This document shows positions 22,489 to 35,829 of a stretch of DNA of 64,000 nucleotides, piece by piece; within the stretch, counting starts at the first letter, position 1, and each line of letters opens with the position of its first letter. The stretch is from Sepioteuthis lessoniana (lineage: Eukaryota > Mollusca > Cephalopoda > Myopsida > Loliginidae): positions 53,171,590-53,235,589 of the forward strand of contig OY757921.1 of assembly GCA_963585895.1 (NCBI GenBank). The letters run 5' to 3'. A program made the position numbers and the translations under genes. The notes beneath the pieces were generated by a model. It did not search any database, was not told where the DNA came from, and saw nothing but the letters and a program-made list of their open reading frames with translations.

Positions 22489-23367
22489 GTAAGTATAATT
22501 TTTACACATCTAAATATTTGTATAAAAGAACATTAAGTCAGCTCCCTGAATACATTTTTGTCCTAATTTATTGTGGCTTACCAGACCATAGATATGCTCC
22601 TAGATCTTGGAGTTGTCCTGAATAAAGTTTAGAGTTGCATTGGAAGTTGATCATACAATCACACAACTGATGGGAAAATTATTTCCTAGATTAGAAACAG
22701 ATTTGTCGTTCTCCAGGACTGACTACTCAATCAAGGCGAGATACGACAGTCTTATCGTCTATTTCCAAAATAGCTGCAAGAGAAGAGATGGATTCCTACC
22801 TTACTGAAAGGTATTGTTAGCAAATGAACGCAAACAGCCTAGGAAAGTATATTTCATATTTCGTTTGTTTTCTTTCGAATAGTCTAGTTTCAGCTAAATA
22901 TCTATCTAAGTGTTTTAACAGAGAGTTATGTCTCAAAACTAGGTGTATGGCATCTATAAGTCTATATACGCATGCTTAATAGTTTGTTTTTTTTATTTGT
23001 TATTAGAGTCATTTATAAAACATAGGCAAATAGTGTTTTATTTACAATCCAATTACTTCGTCGAAGATATTTCACACTAAACGGTCCTTAAACCGTCAAC
23101 ATTTTAGACACACTAATAAGGTGTAGACTAAGGTAAGCTTGATATTGGAGACTCAACATTAAACTCGAAGATTGATATGCTTTTAACGAAACAAACCAAA
23201 TTAATCAGCATTGAACAAAATGCCAGAGATTTTTCCTAAAAATAGCAATGCACAAAAATATTCAACGGAGTTATTTTTGAATGATAGAAAAAAATACTGA
23301 ACTGAGAGAAACTGATTTTAACTTGTCATAAGTTCCAAAATAATGAAGATATTTTTCTTATTTCTAG

Positions 23368-23400
23368 CTTTCTCAGAGGATCAGAAAATAATTAGTCTTG
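23368..23400 (+). CDS. 33-nt exon (tail of gene)
   Basis: Acceptor tttctag, donor gtaagttt. Phase 1-1 and open: SFSEDQKIISL. It is a short linker; its phase allows joining either to the terminal exon at 23,835 or to the PAN exon at 25,425. Confidence 0.6.
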
Positions 23401-23834
23401 GTAAGTTTTGGTATTTATATCTTTTGTCAAATAATCTAATATCAGTAGAATATATTTTAATATTTTAACCTTTAAATTGCTACTAGTAAATTTTTTATCC
23501 TTTGTTCATTCGATCAATTATTATTCCGTAAGCTGTATGATTTAAACAATAATATTCAAATGAACAACAAAACTTAATCTACAATAAGCAAATTCTAAGA
23601 ACAGTGTACTGTTTTAAAACTCAAAAAGAATAATTGCTAATACACATTTGTCTAGAAAAAATTGTTAATAAATAATTTTTTTTAAAATGTAAAGATACAA
23701 AATTTACAGCTGTATTTCTTCCAAACATAAATAAAATAAACCTATTGGAGTAAAGATAAAGCCAAATTATCTCTCTATATTTATATCAATATCATTTAAA
23801 CTACCTACTTACCTACCTTTGTTCTCTGTATTAG

Positions 23835-24034
23835 GCATTTGTCTTGATATAGGGGAAGAGACAAATAAAACTTTCCGTCGTGAAATATACTGCCGCAATA
23901 ACTGTGTTTGTATGAGTCTACAACATTGGTCAGAAGACAAAAACTTAATTCTTAGCATAGAATATACATCTCCACGTGATACCTTTGTCAAAACTCCTGT
24001 CCCAGGAAACTGTTCGACACACAGTTTCGATTAA
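23835..24034 (+). CDS. Terminal coding exon, no known domain
   Basis: Acceptor ctgtattag; enters in phase 1 and runs 66 codons to TAA at 24,032. It encodes a cluster of cysteines (GICLDIG, YCRNNCVCMSL) and a last one near the end (GNCSTHSFD). I do not recognise the fold. NKT and NCS would be N-glycosylation sites. There is no membrane anchor, so the protein should be released. Confidence 0.7.
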
Positions 24035-24039
24035 ATAAA
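24034..24039 (+). terminator. Polyadenylation signal overlapping the stop codon
   Basis: AATAAA begins on the last base of the TAA stop. If used, the 3'UTR would be only some 15-40 nt. No other AATAAA with a downstream GT-rich element is obvious until much later. Confidence 0.45.
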
Positions 24040-24479
24040 CCAATAATATTAAAAAAGAGTATTACGTTTATTAATCTTATATTTTTTTATAATACTTAAA
24101 AAAGACAAACATGAATCCATCACAATTTCACGATTTGTTATTACATCGATGGTGACAATCAATAGTTATCAATACTGATTACTAAGAGTAACATAGTGGC
24201 AATCTATAAATATCAGTACTGATTAAAAAGTTTTAAGAAATTCTTGAATGTTTAATTCTAAAAGGATTCTAAGCTTTCTTACTTATATTTTTAATTTTAA
24301 GATAAAATTGAGCAATCTAAAATTGAAGAAAGTCTGATCATAAACAGAAAAATTAATTTAACAAAAAGATTTTTTATCGTAAAATTTTGAATATATAAAA
24401 TCTTTTCAGTAGTTTGATTCAGGTTTAAATTATTTTGTTTATTTCTGCATTATATATATAAATAAAAATAGTTATAAAT

Positions 24480-24720
<241 letters not shown>

Positions 24721-25424
24721 TTGAAGAATAATTTTTAAAAAGTTATATAATCAATTTGAACCGTGGAAATCCTGTGTGTTCGCTGTGTATCAATTGACAT
24801 AACAAAGATACTTAATTTTATTGAATAGAAATAGTTTAGATAAAATGTTGAAAAATCATTTACTTCATTCTATTACAAACATACATTTTATCTGAAATTC
24901 TCTAAAATATTTTTATTGAAATTTAAATGTTAAAAATTAAACATTCGAAATATTACATTATATTGTCAATTGAGCGTATTATGTAAAATATATTCAATAT
25001 CAATTAATTCAATTGCAAAAATCATCTTTCAAGATATTCGTACCAAGATGTAATCACGAACCATAAACTCAAAAATTCTACATAGAGAGGAGGACTAGGT
25101 TATATTTGTCACAAATTGTTTTTTTTTTTTTACTCAGAAAGTAGTATTATCAGAGTCAAAAATCACATAAATCAAAAAAGTTTTGTCAGCAATAAACTAT
25201 ACTATACATCAGTTTTTTGGGGTTTTTTGATAATTTGACTCTGAGAGAAACTTTTATCAGCGAACTATTTTTCCGAAGGAATCGGTTTACAGTCGTTATA
25301 ATCAACTGTGATTTAAGTATTGCTGTCTTAAGCCAAATAATTCCTCAAAAGTACGTGTGCATGCATGTGAGTGGGTGCACTCTTTATACTGAACTATATC
25401 TTTCATTTATCTATTTATATACAG

Positions 25425-25664
25425 ATCCGAAAGTATTGAACAAGTTCGCACGTGTCTTTGTGGCTTTCTTACGAGAAACACCATTCCTAAAGATGCAAGC
25501 TAAATTTCCCGAAATATGCGCTCAACGTTGCCTGAAAGATAAAAGGTGTAAATCCTTTAACTTCAATAAACAAAAGGAAATTTGTGAGCTTTTCTCAGTT
25601 AATGCTGAAGATCGAACTTTAGAGTTCAGTGATAACAGATACGATACTTATTATCAGCTTATTG
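25425..25664 (+). CDS. PAN/apple-like domain exon 1
   Basis: 240 bp, phase 1-1, acceptor atatacag, donor gtaagtac. It encodes a PAN-type core: ICAQRCLKDKRCKSFNFN followed by ICELFS, the C-x3-C-x5-C-x-S-F-x-F pattern of PAN_1/apple domains. PAN domains bind proteins or glycans in secreted or surface proteins. No signal-peptide exon is visible between 24,040 and 25,424, so this may be an alternative 3' extension of the upstream gene or part of a gene whose first exon I cannot see. Confidence 0.75.
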
Positions 25665-26165
25665 GTAAGTACACTTGATATTTAAATAAAAAATCTACTA
25701 ATGTTTAAATGTTTATCTAAAACAATACGAAACTTTTCCGATTTAAACCTTTAGTTACAAATCCGAAAAATTAAGAAAAGTAAAGAAATACTAAATTCCA
25801 CAGAAAAAAAAGATATGTAACTAGAAAATCTAATATATTAAGATCCTAAAACCAGAATAATGATAATTGTATTTTTCAGTTAGTCGAAAAAAATAGCCTA
25901 AATTAATGAGAAAATTAACATAAATATTCTATGTGTCCGTTCTCTTCTTGTATATATATTATATTTTTATTGTCGTGTTCCCCTTATCTTAATGTCGATA
26001 ATTTTGCAGATACAAAAACTTCCTTTCTAACTACATTTAAATTTTGAAGATTAATGATAAAAGAGAATGGTTTGGGGCGACTATTATCCTTGGTCGAAAA
26101 GGTACCTGCAGGAAATTCGACTCAAGACTCCAGTTCCAGTTGGATGACACAACCTATATATAGAT

Positions 26166-26167
<2 letters not shown>

Positions 26168-26234
<67 letters not shown>
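26168..26234. repeat. (GA)n microsatellite
   Basis: About 67 bases of GA between the two PAN exons. Confidence 0.95.
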
Positions 26235-26237
<3 letters not shown>

Positions 26238-26484
26238 CCTTCCTATTAACAAATAATAAAGGCGTACCAAGAACTTCAATTTTCCTTACCCAATAATGAA
26301 ACTTGAACTTCCAGTATCTTAAAATTAAAAAGAATAAATTACAACCATGACCAAAATAGATAAAATTGTTTATACAATTCGGTTTGCGTGTATATACGTA
26401 TATACTGTTTATATAATGTAAACATTTTTTACATTACATAATGGAAATCACCTCATTCAATAATGTACTTTATTTTGTTCCAAG

Positions 26485-26700
26485 GCTTCAAACATATCTT
26501 CATCCGAGGAGCAGAAATAATTTCTTGTAAGAATATAATAAGTATTAAAGGAGTGAAAACTTTATCAAGTTGCAAAAATAAATGTCGACAACATCAATGT
26601 AAAGCAGTGGAATATTCTCAAAAATTAAATATATGCCGCATTACAAAATCATCACGAATGGAATTTGAGCTGATGGTTGATGCTCAATGGGATTATTTCG
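26485..26700 (+). CDS. PAN/apple-like domain exon 2
   Basis: 216 bp, phase 1-1, acceptor tgttccaag, donor gtaagcat. It has ISCKN, SSCKNKCRQHQCKAVEYS and NICRI, the same PAN cysteine grammar as the previous exon. Joining both gives a tandem PAN protein segment. Confidence 0.75.
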
Positions 26701-27182
26701 GTAAGCATCAGAAACATTTTCACGGGCGAAAAGCATTTTTGACACTACTGTAACAATTTTTTGAGTTATTTTTTGATGAATGGTAGGAACTCTGTGATAA
26801 CTAGAAGAATACTTACGTCTTTATGACTAAAAGTTAAACCTTAACTAATACTTACATTGGACCTCCTTCATTCTTGGGCGGAGATGATGAAATTAAATTC
26901 TCCGCAAAAGTGTAAATCTCAGTGTATATTTAAAAAAATAACTTTTAAGTGCCAAAAGAAGGTCAAATATTAATTGATTGATTCATTCATTCATTTATTC
27001 ATTCATTGAATCATTGGTTGAGTTTAATGACATGTTAACTCATTTTGATTTATTTTATGCTTAGAATTTTGGGAATTATGTTTATTATACGTTAATATTT
27101 ACATTTTTGTAGTTGTTTCTAAAGATTATTTTGACACAGTCCTATCAGGTATTAATCATTTTAAACATTCCTATTCAGCCTA

Positions 27183-27520
27183 TAATACGGGATCGGGCCA
27201 TTAGTCTAATAAGTAGAGTGTTCATCAATAGCTTAGGAGACCGGTGTTTAATCCCAGGCCGAGTCATACCAGATACTCAAAAAATGGTACTTGATTCCGA
27301 CTTGCTTAACACTCAGTATTATAAGGTATGGATCAAGCGTAAAGTAGAGTAGTCCAGGGGATGGAGTAGCGCCCTCCCCTACACTTCGGTGTGGTAGTTA
27401 TTGAAAAGGGAGCCTTCAGGTCACCCACGACTAAGGTTGCTAACTTTAATTTTAGATGGGACCTGCATTAGTGTGGGTCTAGGATTAATGACAATGAGTG
27501 GGTCCTCCACACTCACCAAA
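27183..27520 (+). mobile_element. tRNA-derived SINE
   Basis: A-box-like attagtctaataag and a B-box-like ggtgtttaatccc lie near its start. It shares the gaaaaggga-gccttc-ggtcaccc body with the SINE at 11,812, and continues through a longer 3' part with gtgggtctaggatt. It lies downstream of PAN exon 2. Confidence 0.7.
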
Positions 27521-28639
27521 TTTCTAAAACTTGGGCTTCACCACTAAATGTAATTTCGTGTCATAACCAGAACACACTTGTTTACTCGTAGATTACAAGG
27601 AGTTCATTCGGCATTTTTGTTCCTTCATGGTTCTTTCTCAGCAGTGTCTTCCGTGTTTTAAATCACTAATAAACTCAGCAATACAAGGGTGATAATCAAC
27701 CAATCAAAGCAAAATGAAAAAAAATACAACACAAAAACAAGATTAACAACTCTTGCCTCTGATATCTAAATGAAAATACCTAAGAAGAGGAAAATATTTG
27801 ATACAATGAACGTGGTAATTTTAAATTTCATTCGTTGATTGAGAAATCAGTTATCGATGATGAAAACGAAAAAAAATTCTGTAGATGTAACTAAAGAAAA
27901 CTAATGGGAAAACTCCAAATGTAGTAATTTTTAATCTTAGGAAAGAGAACAGGAAAAATGAAATTTTCGGTGCTGTCGTAGCAGCATAACAATCGTATCG
28001 GGTCTTTTAAATCGAAAGTTCATGGCCATTATCTAATCTATACGATTAGATTTGACGATATCATTGTTGTGTTAGAGTAAGTTTATTTGAAATCATAGTT
28101 AACCTATGTTATATGAGTTAAAGTTAATTTAATCTATATCAAATTAAATATAATTTTGTTTGTTAACCTAATTGGTTGAATATGACAAATATTTGCGAGG
28201 GTTAATCAATAAAATCACTGAATTAAAGGTTATTATCTGAAATTTGATTCGATTTTTACTGCATTTTGTTAGATATATGCAATTAATATTTACTGCTCGA
28301 TTAAGTGCATTGACGAGGAGGAGGATTATTTTGAAAAATGATCATTGTGACCTTATTTACCTCCACGTTTGTGTGTTGTACGCTTCTTCCTTATTTTCCG
28401 CGTCTTTTGTCATTGAGGAGTGGAGTTTTAGATATTAATTTTTATTGATTTCATCAATGGATACAAGAATTGGGAACCTCTTTTCACTTGAAACCTTAAA
28501 TTGTAAGATGTAAAATCAATATTTCAAGTAAATATATACACAAAAACAATTCCAAAAGCTTGAAATAGTTTTTAATTTTACTTTAAGCTACATTATAGAT
28601 GCAATGAATAATTTTCTCCCTTAGAGAGGGAATTAGCAT

Positions 28640-31310
28640 GTCCGTTAGATGTCTCGTAGGGCGTAACTTGAATGACCAGAAACTTCTATGTTTTGCCTCT
28701 TTTTTTAACCGGTAGAGAAGGTATTTCAGATCCTGAGGAAAGGGTAAGATCTCTTCGCTTCTTCGTCCATTGTATTCGATGAGGACTATCTGATCAACCT
28801 TGTGACTGAGGAATGCATCCGTGAGTGCGCAGATGGCTTATGAGACAAATCTGTGCTCGGAAGAGTGTTGGGCAGTGAGAACAAAGAATGGTGGCGGCAG
28901 TGGCTGATGTTGCAATGCCTTTTCCCTGTTTCCTGTGCAGTTCATTTGCTGCATTTCTTCGTGTTTAGCAAAATTTTGCTCCACATTTGACAACTTCACG
29001 CCAGTTGTGTATGTCCTGAGCCAGCTATTTCAGGTAATTAGGGGTGATACTGAAAGATTTCATGGAGACCTTCATTTTGTCTTTAAAGCGCTTTTTCTGG
29101 CCTCCTTGAGAGCGCTTACCCTGAGATAGCTCACCGTGGAGCAATTTGTTCGGGAGGCAGTGATCATTCATGCAGACAACATGACTGGCACAACGAAGCT
29201 GTGATTGCATCAAGATGGTGTAAATGCTTGTAAGAGAAGCCCGAGTTAAAATTTCGGTGTCGGGAATGTGCTTTTGTCGTGTGATGCCGGGAATCTTCCT
29301 CAGACAGGTTGTTTGAAAGTGGTTTAGCTTCTTTATATATCGTTAATAAGTTGTCCACATTTCACAGCCATAAATGAGGATGATAAGAACGACAGCTTTG
29401 TATACCTTGATTATGGTTGCTTCCGAGACGCCTCCGATTCAACACATTCCAGTTTAGTCGGTCAAAGTCAGCACTCGCTTTGGTGAGTCAGGTGTTCACC
29501 TCATTATCGATGACGATAGACTTAGAGGGAGTGATCCCGAGGTAGGTGGAATTTTCTACCACCTTCAGTCGTTGTCCCTTGATGATTATGTTGGGCTCAA
29601 CGTATGGTTTTCCAGGCGCTGTATGGTGCATCACTTCTGTCTTTTTTTGTGCTGATGGTTAGGCCAAAACTGTCGCAGGCCATTGAGAAATTGCCAACAC
29701 TGTTTTGCATGTTGGCTTCGGTAGTAACGTTCTGTGCACAGTCGTTGGCGAACAGAAACTCGTTAACAATATCAGTCGTTATCTGCAGCAGGGAAGAGTG
29801 GAGATAACTTTGTCATTGCTTGAAGAGTTCTGAAGAGAGAGCCGTCAGTGTGGTATCGAATGTCGATTCCATTATCCGGACAACTAAATGCATCAAATAG
29901 CATCGCAGAAAACATGGTACTAAAAAGAATGGGGGCCGGGTCACATCCCTGCTTAATCCCATTTGTGGCGGGAAAAGCTACAGCGCTTTTTCCGTTGTCT
30001 TGCATGAAAGCTATCATGAAACTGTCTAACGATGGTGATGATTTTTCGGGGCAGCCGTATTTTGCCATGATTCTCCAAAGACGGATTCTGTTGACCATGT
30101 CAAATGCCTTTGTCAGATCTGATATGAGCTTGGTTCCATCTGCACTCAGAAGCGGAGATGAGCAGTCACTGATGGGAACGTAGACCTCCTTTAGACTGCT
30201 GTAAAATTTTTCATATCATTCTTGTCTGGGTAACCTTGGATTTCATCAGCACTAGCGCTCAGCCAGGAATGTTGCAGTTCGCACGGCTAGAGCTGAACGG
30301 TGCTGTGGATTCCCCGAAGAGCGTCTATCTTAGAAGTACTCTGAAGATAATGGGGGCGTCAGGTTAGCAGTGCATTTTTTCCCTAGGAGGTCCATGATCT
30401 TGGCTTGGATCACATCAAACCAGTCACTGTGTCTTCTGGTAGATAGTCCTAAACACGCTTTGTGATGTTCAGTCGCTTTGGTGTTTTGGAGCCTTGTTAT
30501 CTTGTTTTAGGTTGGACTCTGATGCTAAGTTTAGAAATGATTCTACGATGATCTTTCCAGCATTCATCACCACAGTCGGCCTTCGTGACTCCCACAACCT
30601 GCTTATCTCTTCATCTCACAATGACATAGTTGATCAAATGCCAATGCTTAGATAGGGGATGCATCCAGGGTGTCTTGTTGCGAGTAAGGAGGTGGAATAC
30701 GGTGTTGGTGATTTGAAGATTATGTTTGGTACAGTTATGAAGAAGCAGTCGGCCGTTGCTGTTGCAATTTATGGTCCCGGGTTTGCCCAGTATTCCTTTC
30801 CAGGAGGCACTGTCTTGTCCAACTCTCCCATTAAAGTCACCAAGAATAATGAGTTTATCTGCAGCGGGAAGAGTGGAGATAACATATTCAAAGACTTCAT
30901 AGAAATGTTCTTTTGTCTCATCTGTGTTGGTTATGGTGGGTGCATAGACACTGACAATGGAAGCGAACTTTTTTCCCGTGATAAAGTGGAAGTCTCATAG
31001 TTATGAGGAGGTCATTCACCCCTTTCAAGGTAGGCAGGCAGGTAATAAGATTGGATAAAGGTGGATTGATGAGTTTCGCTTGACTTTGTTAAAAGTGAAG
31101 TATGTTTGCGATGAGCCATCCTCACTCTCTCGTCCTGGCGGGGCCGATCCAGCGGCAAGACAAGGTTACGATGGCTGAAGACCAGAAGGAATGCAGGAGC
31201 TGCTGGAAAGTGACGAATGCGCTAGGCAACCGCCTGCGGGGTCCACTCCTGATTTTCTGGCAGGATTTACTCTCTTACACCGAGGGTAGTCAGCTACTGA
31301 CATACACCTC
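28640..31310 (-). mobile_element. RTE-like LINE relic (endonuclease + RT)
   Basis: On the minus strand, 31,000-30,660 matches an apurinic-type endonuclease (KLIILGDFNGRVGQDSASW near 30,860-30,780). Next, 30,098-29,772 matches an RT (NRIRLWRIMAKYGCP, then TNGIKQGCDPAPILFS). After that come FANDCAQN (mutated YADD region) near 29,750 and a C-terminal part to about 28,900. The type resembles RTE/BovB-like LINEs common in invertebrates. Many stops; edges approximate. Confidence 0.8.
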
Positions 31311-32203
31311 CTAGATTTGATGACCTGGCTCGTTTACTTTTACATTTACATACATATTACTGAACGCTAGCCGTCGAAGTAAACAGATCGAAATTTATTA
31401 TTTGAAGTGAAAGTAGACGAATTGAAGTCCATTTAATATTATATTATTTTAGTTAAACAATACTTTTTTGACTGTTTAACTATCCCATCACCACTACTAT
31501 TGATATGTTAACGCGAAAACATGATCGTTAGAATGCCAAACGCCAGCTTACGATTCAAGAAATATAACTTAAAAAGAGTCAATGATATGTAAAAGAAAAT
31601 ATACTTGAATGAAGGTAAACTACAGTAAAATTATATTGAATGATGTCAAAAATATAATAAAATTCATTTGATACTGTTATCGCTAGTCTATTACAAAAAT
31701 AAAATCAAATAAATAGATTATTAAAGATATTAATTGATTCCTTTTAGATTGTTTCTGTTTTTTAATTTCTTCATAGATATATTGATAAACAAATACATAA
31801 ATAAATAAGTAAAGCTCAGCCAGTTGCACTGAATTTATAATTAGGTTAAATATGATATTGTTCATTTTCAATTGCTTTATATCTTGAAAGATAAAAAGTA
31901 ATATAATATTTGCACGTAATTAATATATACATGGTTTATATCTAGTTTTACTTCAATAAATTTTATAATGCAAAAATTGAATATAAAGATTGAAAAGTAA
32001 ATAAATAAAAATCACAACTTCCCTTATTTACTTTAAATGTACCATTTCCGAGGAGTGACGAAAAAGACGTCCATTCACTTTCATGTAGGACCATAGAAAC
32101 TGTACTCATCAAGTAAACCTTTCCATTTGTACCCATTCCACACAGTTGATCCTTTGAACAGTATTGAGACACATCTGTGTTTAACTTTCTTTTGATACCA
32201 GTA

Positions 32204-32204
<1 letters not shown>

Positions 32205-32301
<97 letters not shown>

Positions 32302-32304
32302 ATG
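32205..32304. repeat. (TA)n(TG)n(TATG)n microsatellite
   Basis: TA to about 32,239, TG to 32,284, then TATG repeats. Confidence 0.95.
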
Positions 32305-32575
32305 ATGTTCTTATATGTTTGAGTTTATTTTGTCTGTTTTCCTCTTTATTCAATCTTATTATATCATGGATATACTAATTCTAGAGTTGGGTGAACGTAT
32401 CTAAATGTATTCCGACCATATTTTGAGTCAATTTTTTCTTATATAATTCAACTTATTGTATATGAGGTTTTGTGTATGAAATATAAGTCTGTTTGCTATA
32501 TAAAATCCTGATATAATGATTTGTTGGTGCTTAAATTCTATATTGATGAAACAAAGTTCTAATTTTTTTTTTCAG

Positions 32576-32705
32576 AATTCATGTAAGCTGAAAGGATGTT
32601 GATGTAATATTCCGGCAAATATGTTCTGGGTTTTGTTAATATAATTGCAGAAGTTGCAAATTAATGTATCCCTAATATGAAAAGAAATAAAGAATGCATT
32701 ATGAA
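32576..32705 (+). CDS. Possible tiny terminal exon of the PAN transcript
   Basis: A long T tract ending ttttttttcag is followed, in the phase left by the exon at 26,485, by E-F-M and TAA (stop 32,583-32,585). About 100 nt later there is AATAAA at 32,686-32,691. This would be mostly 3'UTR. The polypyrimidine tract and poly(A) signal support it, but three codons are weak evidence. Confidence 0.35.
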
Positions 32706-33649
32706 AGAAAATAATTTTGTTTGTATTTTAATTTGTTATTATATTTTTACATATCTTCAATTTTCCGCGTACAACACAATGGGTTTGGGGTGTTTGTGTT
32801 GCGAGTTTGTATTTCAAGTGTTAGTAAAATGATAACAATAAAAATATATAGTAGCTAACATAATGTATGTTTTCACGAACCGGTTCTTTTTTATTTCTCT
32901 TGGAAGAAAATCCTCGTGTTATTTGCTCGTTCATTTCCTTTATGTTAAGTGATGAAATAATTTAGGTACTAGTTCCTGAACGATTCAATGTGTCTCTGGT
33001 TTGGGGTGCATGTGTAATACTTTGATATTTCGAGGAGCCACTGAGAAAAGAGTCTCTCTTGGATCGAGGCTACCGGTAAAAAGAAAACCAGAGAGAATAA
33101 AAAGAACATGGCCCTTCATGGCGTCAGGTAATCAATCCTTCGCGTGATAAGAAAAAATACATTTATATTCTTTATTTCTATGATATTACTTATTCTTTTA
33201 TTTTATTCTATTTTTTATTCCTTTTTTATTTTTATTTTTTTATTTTACTATATATCCACAACACAATATTGCCACTGAAAAAGCTACCGACATAATTCGA
33301 CAATTTTTCTGGCTCAAATGATGATCAAAATTAACAGGAAAGAAACCGTCAATTTGCTTTAGTAAAACATTAAAAAATGCTTAATTTACAACCGTTTTAA
33401 AAAGTTTTATGATAAATGGTTGGGATCTGTAATAATGAGCTCATTACTTTATAGCTGATAGTTAAAGACAACTTCTATCTCTTCAAACAAAACATTTAAC
33501 ATGTAACTTCGTGTAATTTTTAAACTCTAAGTAATCGAGATGAAAAGTTAAAATACAAACCAATTCTCTAAAACTCAAATCACTAGCCATTCAAGGAAAG
33601 CAAAATAAGACATACACACATGCACAAACTCACACTCAAACTACTCCCA

Positions 33650-33981
33650 CATACACATAAACACACTTAAACAAGTCCTGGCGACAACACCCCACGAGAC
33701 TCCAACTATATGGACACTTGCCCCCCATCACGAAAACTATACAAGTTCGACGAACCAGACACGCAGGACACTGCTGGAGAAGCAAGGACGAGCTCATAAG
33801 CGATGTACTCCTGTGGACCCCCACATATGGATGTGCAAGAGTGGGACGACCAGCACGAACCTACATACAGCAACTATGTGAGGACACAGGATGTAACCCT
33901 GAAGACCTGCCGGAGGCGATGAATGATAGGGAGAAATGGCGAGAGAGGGTCAGGGATATCCGCGCTGGCGGCGCGACATGA
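33650..33981 (+). mobile_element. LINE 3'-end fragment
   Basis: The frame 33,718-33,981 encodes a LINE C-terminus (KTIQVRRTRHAGHCWRSKDE, then LPEAMNDREKWRERVRDI) followed by (GAT)n, the usual 3' tail of this family. Other 3' ends of it lie at 55,860 and 56,540. Confidence 0.7.
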
Positions 33982-34006
33982 TGATGATGATGATGATATA
34001 TATATG

Positions 34007-35603
34007 TGTGTGTGTGGGTGTGTGTGTGACGTTACTCCTATCCAGGTGGGTGCTGGAAATGTGGGGCGTCGATGAGATGTCTCTTGCATTCTTCATCGCA
34101 ACCGGTGGTCACTTTTCGAATTCAGCGAATAAAAAATCCTGACTCACACTCTTGAACAAGGAATTACTCAACTCGGCTAGCTAGAAGCTACTCTGTCCTG
34201 TGAATAGACTGGCTTTTACATTCAACGCCAAGCATTAGAATTCTCTAGAATATTCTAGACAATGCCATAACATTCGAGAAACAGGAAGCGCATGGGCTTT
34301 TCCTGTTTCTTTGTTCCTTTTTCTATGGGTGACCTCACACTTACTTAGGGTCACAAAGTCGTTAAATTTAACCGATAAAACCGTCGCTAACATTGTGATA
34401 TAATTAAGGCTGGTAAATAATTATATCAGTTAATTATTTTGTCTTTGATTGACTAGGAACTTTAAATTAAAGTGTAAGTCGCCTTCGAAAAAGGTGAAAT
34501 GGTGCATGTGTCGCACAAATGGCCAGTTATGAAACTGACAGGATGTTTAAATGTTTGCTTTGAAATCAGAGGGAAAAATATTAAAATAAACATTTCGCCA
34601 GGTGAGTATTGAGTGATGGCATTAGGCAGGAAATTTTACTGATGATGTAATGGGAAAGTTTTTAATGGCTAGTGTTCTTATGACATTAGTTGATGAGATA
34701 ATTCATATTATATATAAGCAGGGTGATTTAGCGGTCAGTTGAGTAAGTCAGCCAGGTCGGTCAGAGTGATTTGCAGTTGGTCGGATAGGTTCTGGCCCAA
34801 GGGACAAACAATCCTGTGGCGGTGATGGGAAAAAAATGAAGTCAGTATTTTGATCATTTGTCTTCTACAAATGAAAACTCTTGTGTTTCTAGTAAAAACT
34901 AACATCTTTAACTCCATTTCTCTTGGGTTCGCTGACGATTTGGTTTAGCTGTTTGGGTTTTATGGCATATCAACTTTTGTAACTTATTTAATGCCAAAGC
35001 CTTTTTTATGCTAATTACAAATTCTCTTTCAAACAATTTAGTTCAACATGAGCACAAAGTTAATTGTCAAAAAATTCTATTTCAAGCTCTTCAGTTTAGT
35101 TAAACAGTTCTAATTCAAACGATTCCGTTTAGTATAAGTATAGTCTTTGTCCGCATACAGATAAATGTCAAAACAGTTCTATTTCATATAATTCGGTTTA
35201 GCATAAGTACGTAGTTGAGTTCTCTTTGACCCATTGATAGGGCCTTATCAGGTTCTACCACTCAAGGCCAGAGTGGACCAGGAAAGGGGTGCACCGTATT
35301 CCCCAAAGTTCCAGCATCACTGGAACCTCAGCATCAGATTGTTTAGTGTTATATCCAGGACATTCGTTTGAGGTCTCACCCCTCTAAAGAGGAGCAGTCA
35401 GTGTATTCTACAGCCCCTCGGCAAGTTCGTTGATTACTACGTTAATGCTGCTGACCTTAATAAACTTTTGTATCTAAAGATACAACAGAGTCGCTCTTTA
35501 CTTGCGTAACGTAACGCCTATTCATATTTGGGTTGCGTAAAGTAACAGTTTATATCTGCGTGTGGAGTGTTTCCCTCATTATATCTGATCCTGCAATGTT
35601 ACA
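34007..35603. mobile_element. Putative solo LTR or LTR-like element, about 1.6 kb
   Basis: The right end reads ...atgttaca and the left end begins with TG, containing tgtgacgttac, so the ends have TG...CA polarity. ATATG occurs directly outside both ends (34,002-34,006 and 35,604-35,608), as a 5-bp target duplication would. A TATA box (tatataagcagg, near 34,711) and an AATAAA near 35,459 lie inside. On the minus strand, 34,990-35,420 matches the repeats at 53,030 and 56,030, including tandem subunits of about 36-40 bp. The left border is inside low-complexity sequence and is uncertain. Confidence 0.4.
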
Positions 35604-35733
35604 ATATGGCTTGACCGTGATATATTACATCGATCACATAAATAATAAAGAGATTACCTTAAGATGCTGCAAGAATTAACCACAGCTCACAGGAAAAAAT
35701 GCCGATAAATCGTTTTTCTTTTGAACCAAAGAA

Positions 35734-35738
<5 letters not shown>

Positions 35739-35827
<89 letters not shown>
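35739..35827. repeat. (TA)n(TG)n microsatellite
   Basis: TA to 35,764, then TG to 35,827. Confidence 0.95.

Positions 35828-35829
<2 letters not shown>

Larger units (their letters stand above)
1..24034 (+). other. Gene span: secreted EGF / vWA / VWD-C8-TIL mosaic gene, 5' partial
   Basis: Overall gene model assembled by eye from GT/AG borders and reading frame. The exons listed separately join into one open frame ending at the stop at 24032-24034. Nearly every junction is phase 1; exceptions are inside the VWD (phase 0), VWD to C8 (phase 2) and TIL to TILa (phase 0), and these are identical in the two halves. The product is extracellular by domain content (EGF, vWA, VWD, C8, TIL); the signal peptide must lie upstream. 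No mucin-like Ser/Thr/Pro tract and no transmembrane segment is visible in the exons found. Role is inferred as a structural secreted glycoprotein (mucus, matrix, adhesive or coelomic protein), related in module order to zonadhesin / IgGFc-binding protein-type proteins. No one-to-one orthologue is claimed. RNA-seq would fix the exon list. Confidence 0.85.

Noticed and set aside
31963-32193. Minus-strand open stretch with cysteines (YCSKDQLCGMG) preceded by an AG, resembling a terminal exon
   Set aside because: The region before the AG is purine-rich with no polypyrimidine tract, and no partner exon is seen on that strand.
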